NCBI GenBank assembly: GCA_025355395.1
Contig: JANXZT010000145.1
Coordinates: forward strand, 1-9,208
Source of the DNA: Betaproteobacteria bacterium
GTDB taxonomy: Bacteria > Pseudomonadota > Gammaproteobacteria > Burkholderiales > Casimicrobiaceae
DNA length: 9,208 nucleotides
Direction of reading: 5' to 3'
Below the pieces are notes generated by a model, which saw only the letters and a program-made list of their open reading frames with translations, made no database searches and was not told the DNA's origin. Within the stretch, counting starts at the first letter, position 1, and every line of letters starts with the position of its first letter. Below are positions 6,245 to 9,208 of this stretch, piece by piece. A program made the translations under genes and the position numbers.

Positions 6245-6340
6245 CTGCGCCACGGCCGACCGGCACTGCTAGCGGCCCGGGTACGCTTGGGCTCCCCCGT
6301 TGGCGGTGTCGAGGCCAGACAGGAGGCGAAAAGACGAAAG

Positions 6341-6369
6341 AGTTTAGAGCCTTATGCGTGTTATGTCAA
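6341..6369 (-). promoter_or_regulatory. Sigma-70 promoter of the str operon
   Basis: A perfect -35 box TTGACA (6364–6369) is followed after exactly 17 bases by TAAACT (6341–6346), matching four of six bases of the -10 consensus. Transcription would start near 6335, giving a leader of about 248 bases before rpsL. It lies downstream of the rpoC terminator, which is where a str operon promoter is expected. No AT-rich UP element is seen upstream of the -35 box. Confidence 0.85.
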
Positions 6370-6510
6370 TGCTCTACTGCAGTGTGAGACGGCATGTGAG
6401 GCCGGACGCCGGCGCGCCGTGATATTTCCTCCGCTTTGTGCGCATGGAGGGGCGACCCGAGCAATCGGTCAATGGCGACCCACCGCAGCAGATCAGGAGT
6501 TGACGGCCCA

Positions 6511-6546
6511 AGAAAAAGGGGCCGGCAGCTTCGCGCTGCGCGGCCC
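6511..6546 (-). terminator. Intrinsic terminator after rpoC
   Basis: On the minus strand GGGCCG-C-GCAGC pairs with GCTGC-CGGCCC: an 11-bp GC-rich stem with one bulged C and the loop GCGAA, followed after one C by TTTTTCTT. It starts about 28 bases after the rpoC stop. This is a textbook Rho-independent terminator and ends the rpoBC unit, leaving the str genes to the promoter at 6341–6369. Confidence 0.9.
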
Positions 6547-6574
6547 GAGAGGGGGTTACTCCGTCAGTTGGTGA

Positions 6575-9208
<2,634 letters not shown>

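Noticed and set aside
5898..6266. Minus-strand GTG-started frame across the rpsL leader into rpsL
   Set aside because: Overlaps rpsL out of frame and has no conserved content; the region is better explained as an untranslated leader.

Overview
The window is an uninterrupted piece of the bacterial rpoBC–str–S10 gene cluster, with every protein gene on the minus strand. In transcription order (high to low coordinates) it carries: rpoC (5' end outside the window), a 487-bp gap with a terminator and a promoter, then rpsL, rpsG, fusA, tuf, rpsJ, rplC and the first 86 codons of rplD, which runs off the low end. The high GC content, the gene order and the protein sequences (S10 ending LPAGVDVEIKLQ, S12 beginning MPTINQLVRKGR, L3 beginning MSLGLVGRKIGMTRIF) point to a betaproteobacterium. 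The genus cannot be read from the window.

The genes themselves are conventional, full length and intact. RpoC is the catalytic β' subunit of RNA polymerase. S12, S7 and S10 build the small ribosomal subunit. EF-G and EF-Tu drive elongation. L3 and L4 start large-subunit assembly. A GC-rich hairpin with a T-run about 30 bases after the rpoC stop closes the rpoBC unit. A strong sigma-70 promoter (TTGACA, 17-bp spacer, TAAACT) about 250 bases ahead of rpsL starts the str unit. The long leader has competing hairpins and a possible 13-codon upstream reading frame.

The unusual content lies between the genes. The gaps fusA–tuf (106 bp), tuf–rpsJ (182 bp) and rpsJ–rplC (246 bp) hold a set of related structured elements. 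(1) Four copies of a small hairpin with stem core AAAGY/RCTTT and an 8-base loop AGGGKTKY; two follow stop codons directly (rpsJ, fusA) and two lie upstream of rpsJ and rplC in the opposite orientation, with stem differences that preserve pairing. (2) A hairpin with arms ACCGARTGG and CCATTTGGT present on both sides of rpsJ, whose differences are paired only in the mRNA-sense strand. (3) A 26-bp quasi-palindrome present in exact inverted copies before tuf and before rplC, with a degenerate third copy before rpsJ. Together these make the two flanks of rpsJ recognisable copies of one block of about 125–135 bp. A four-unit heptamer repeat abuts the tuf stop codon. I do not recognise the family by name; it behaves like a small palindromic repeat (REP/MITE-like) that has settled in the gaps of an essential operon, or like a regulatory RNA module duplicated locally.

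tuf also stands apart from its neighbours in codon use: 29 of 43 glycines are GGG and 16 of 20 arginines are CGG, whereas the adjoining genes favour GGC and CGC.
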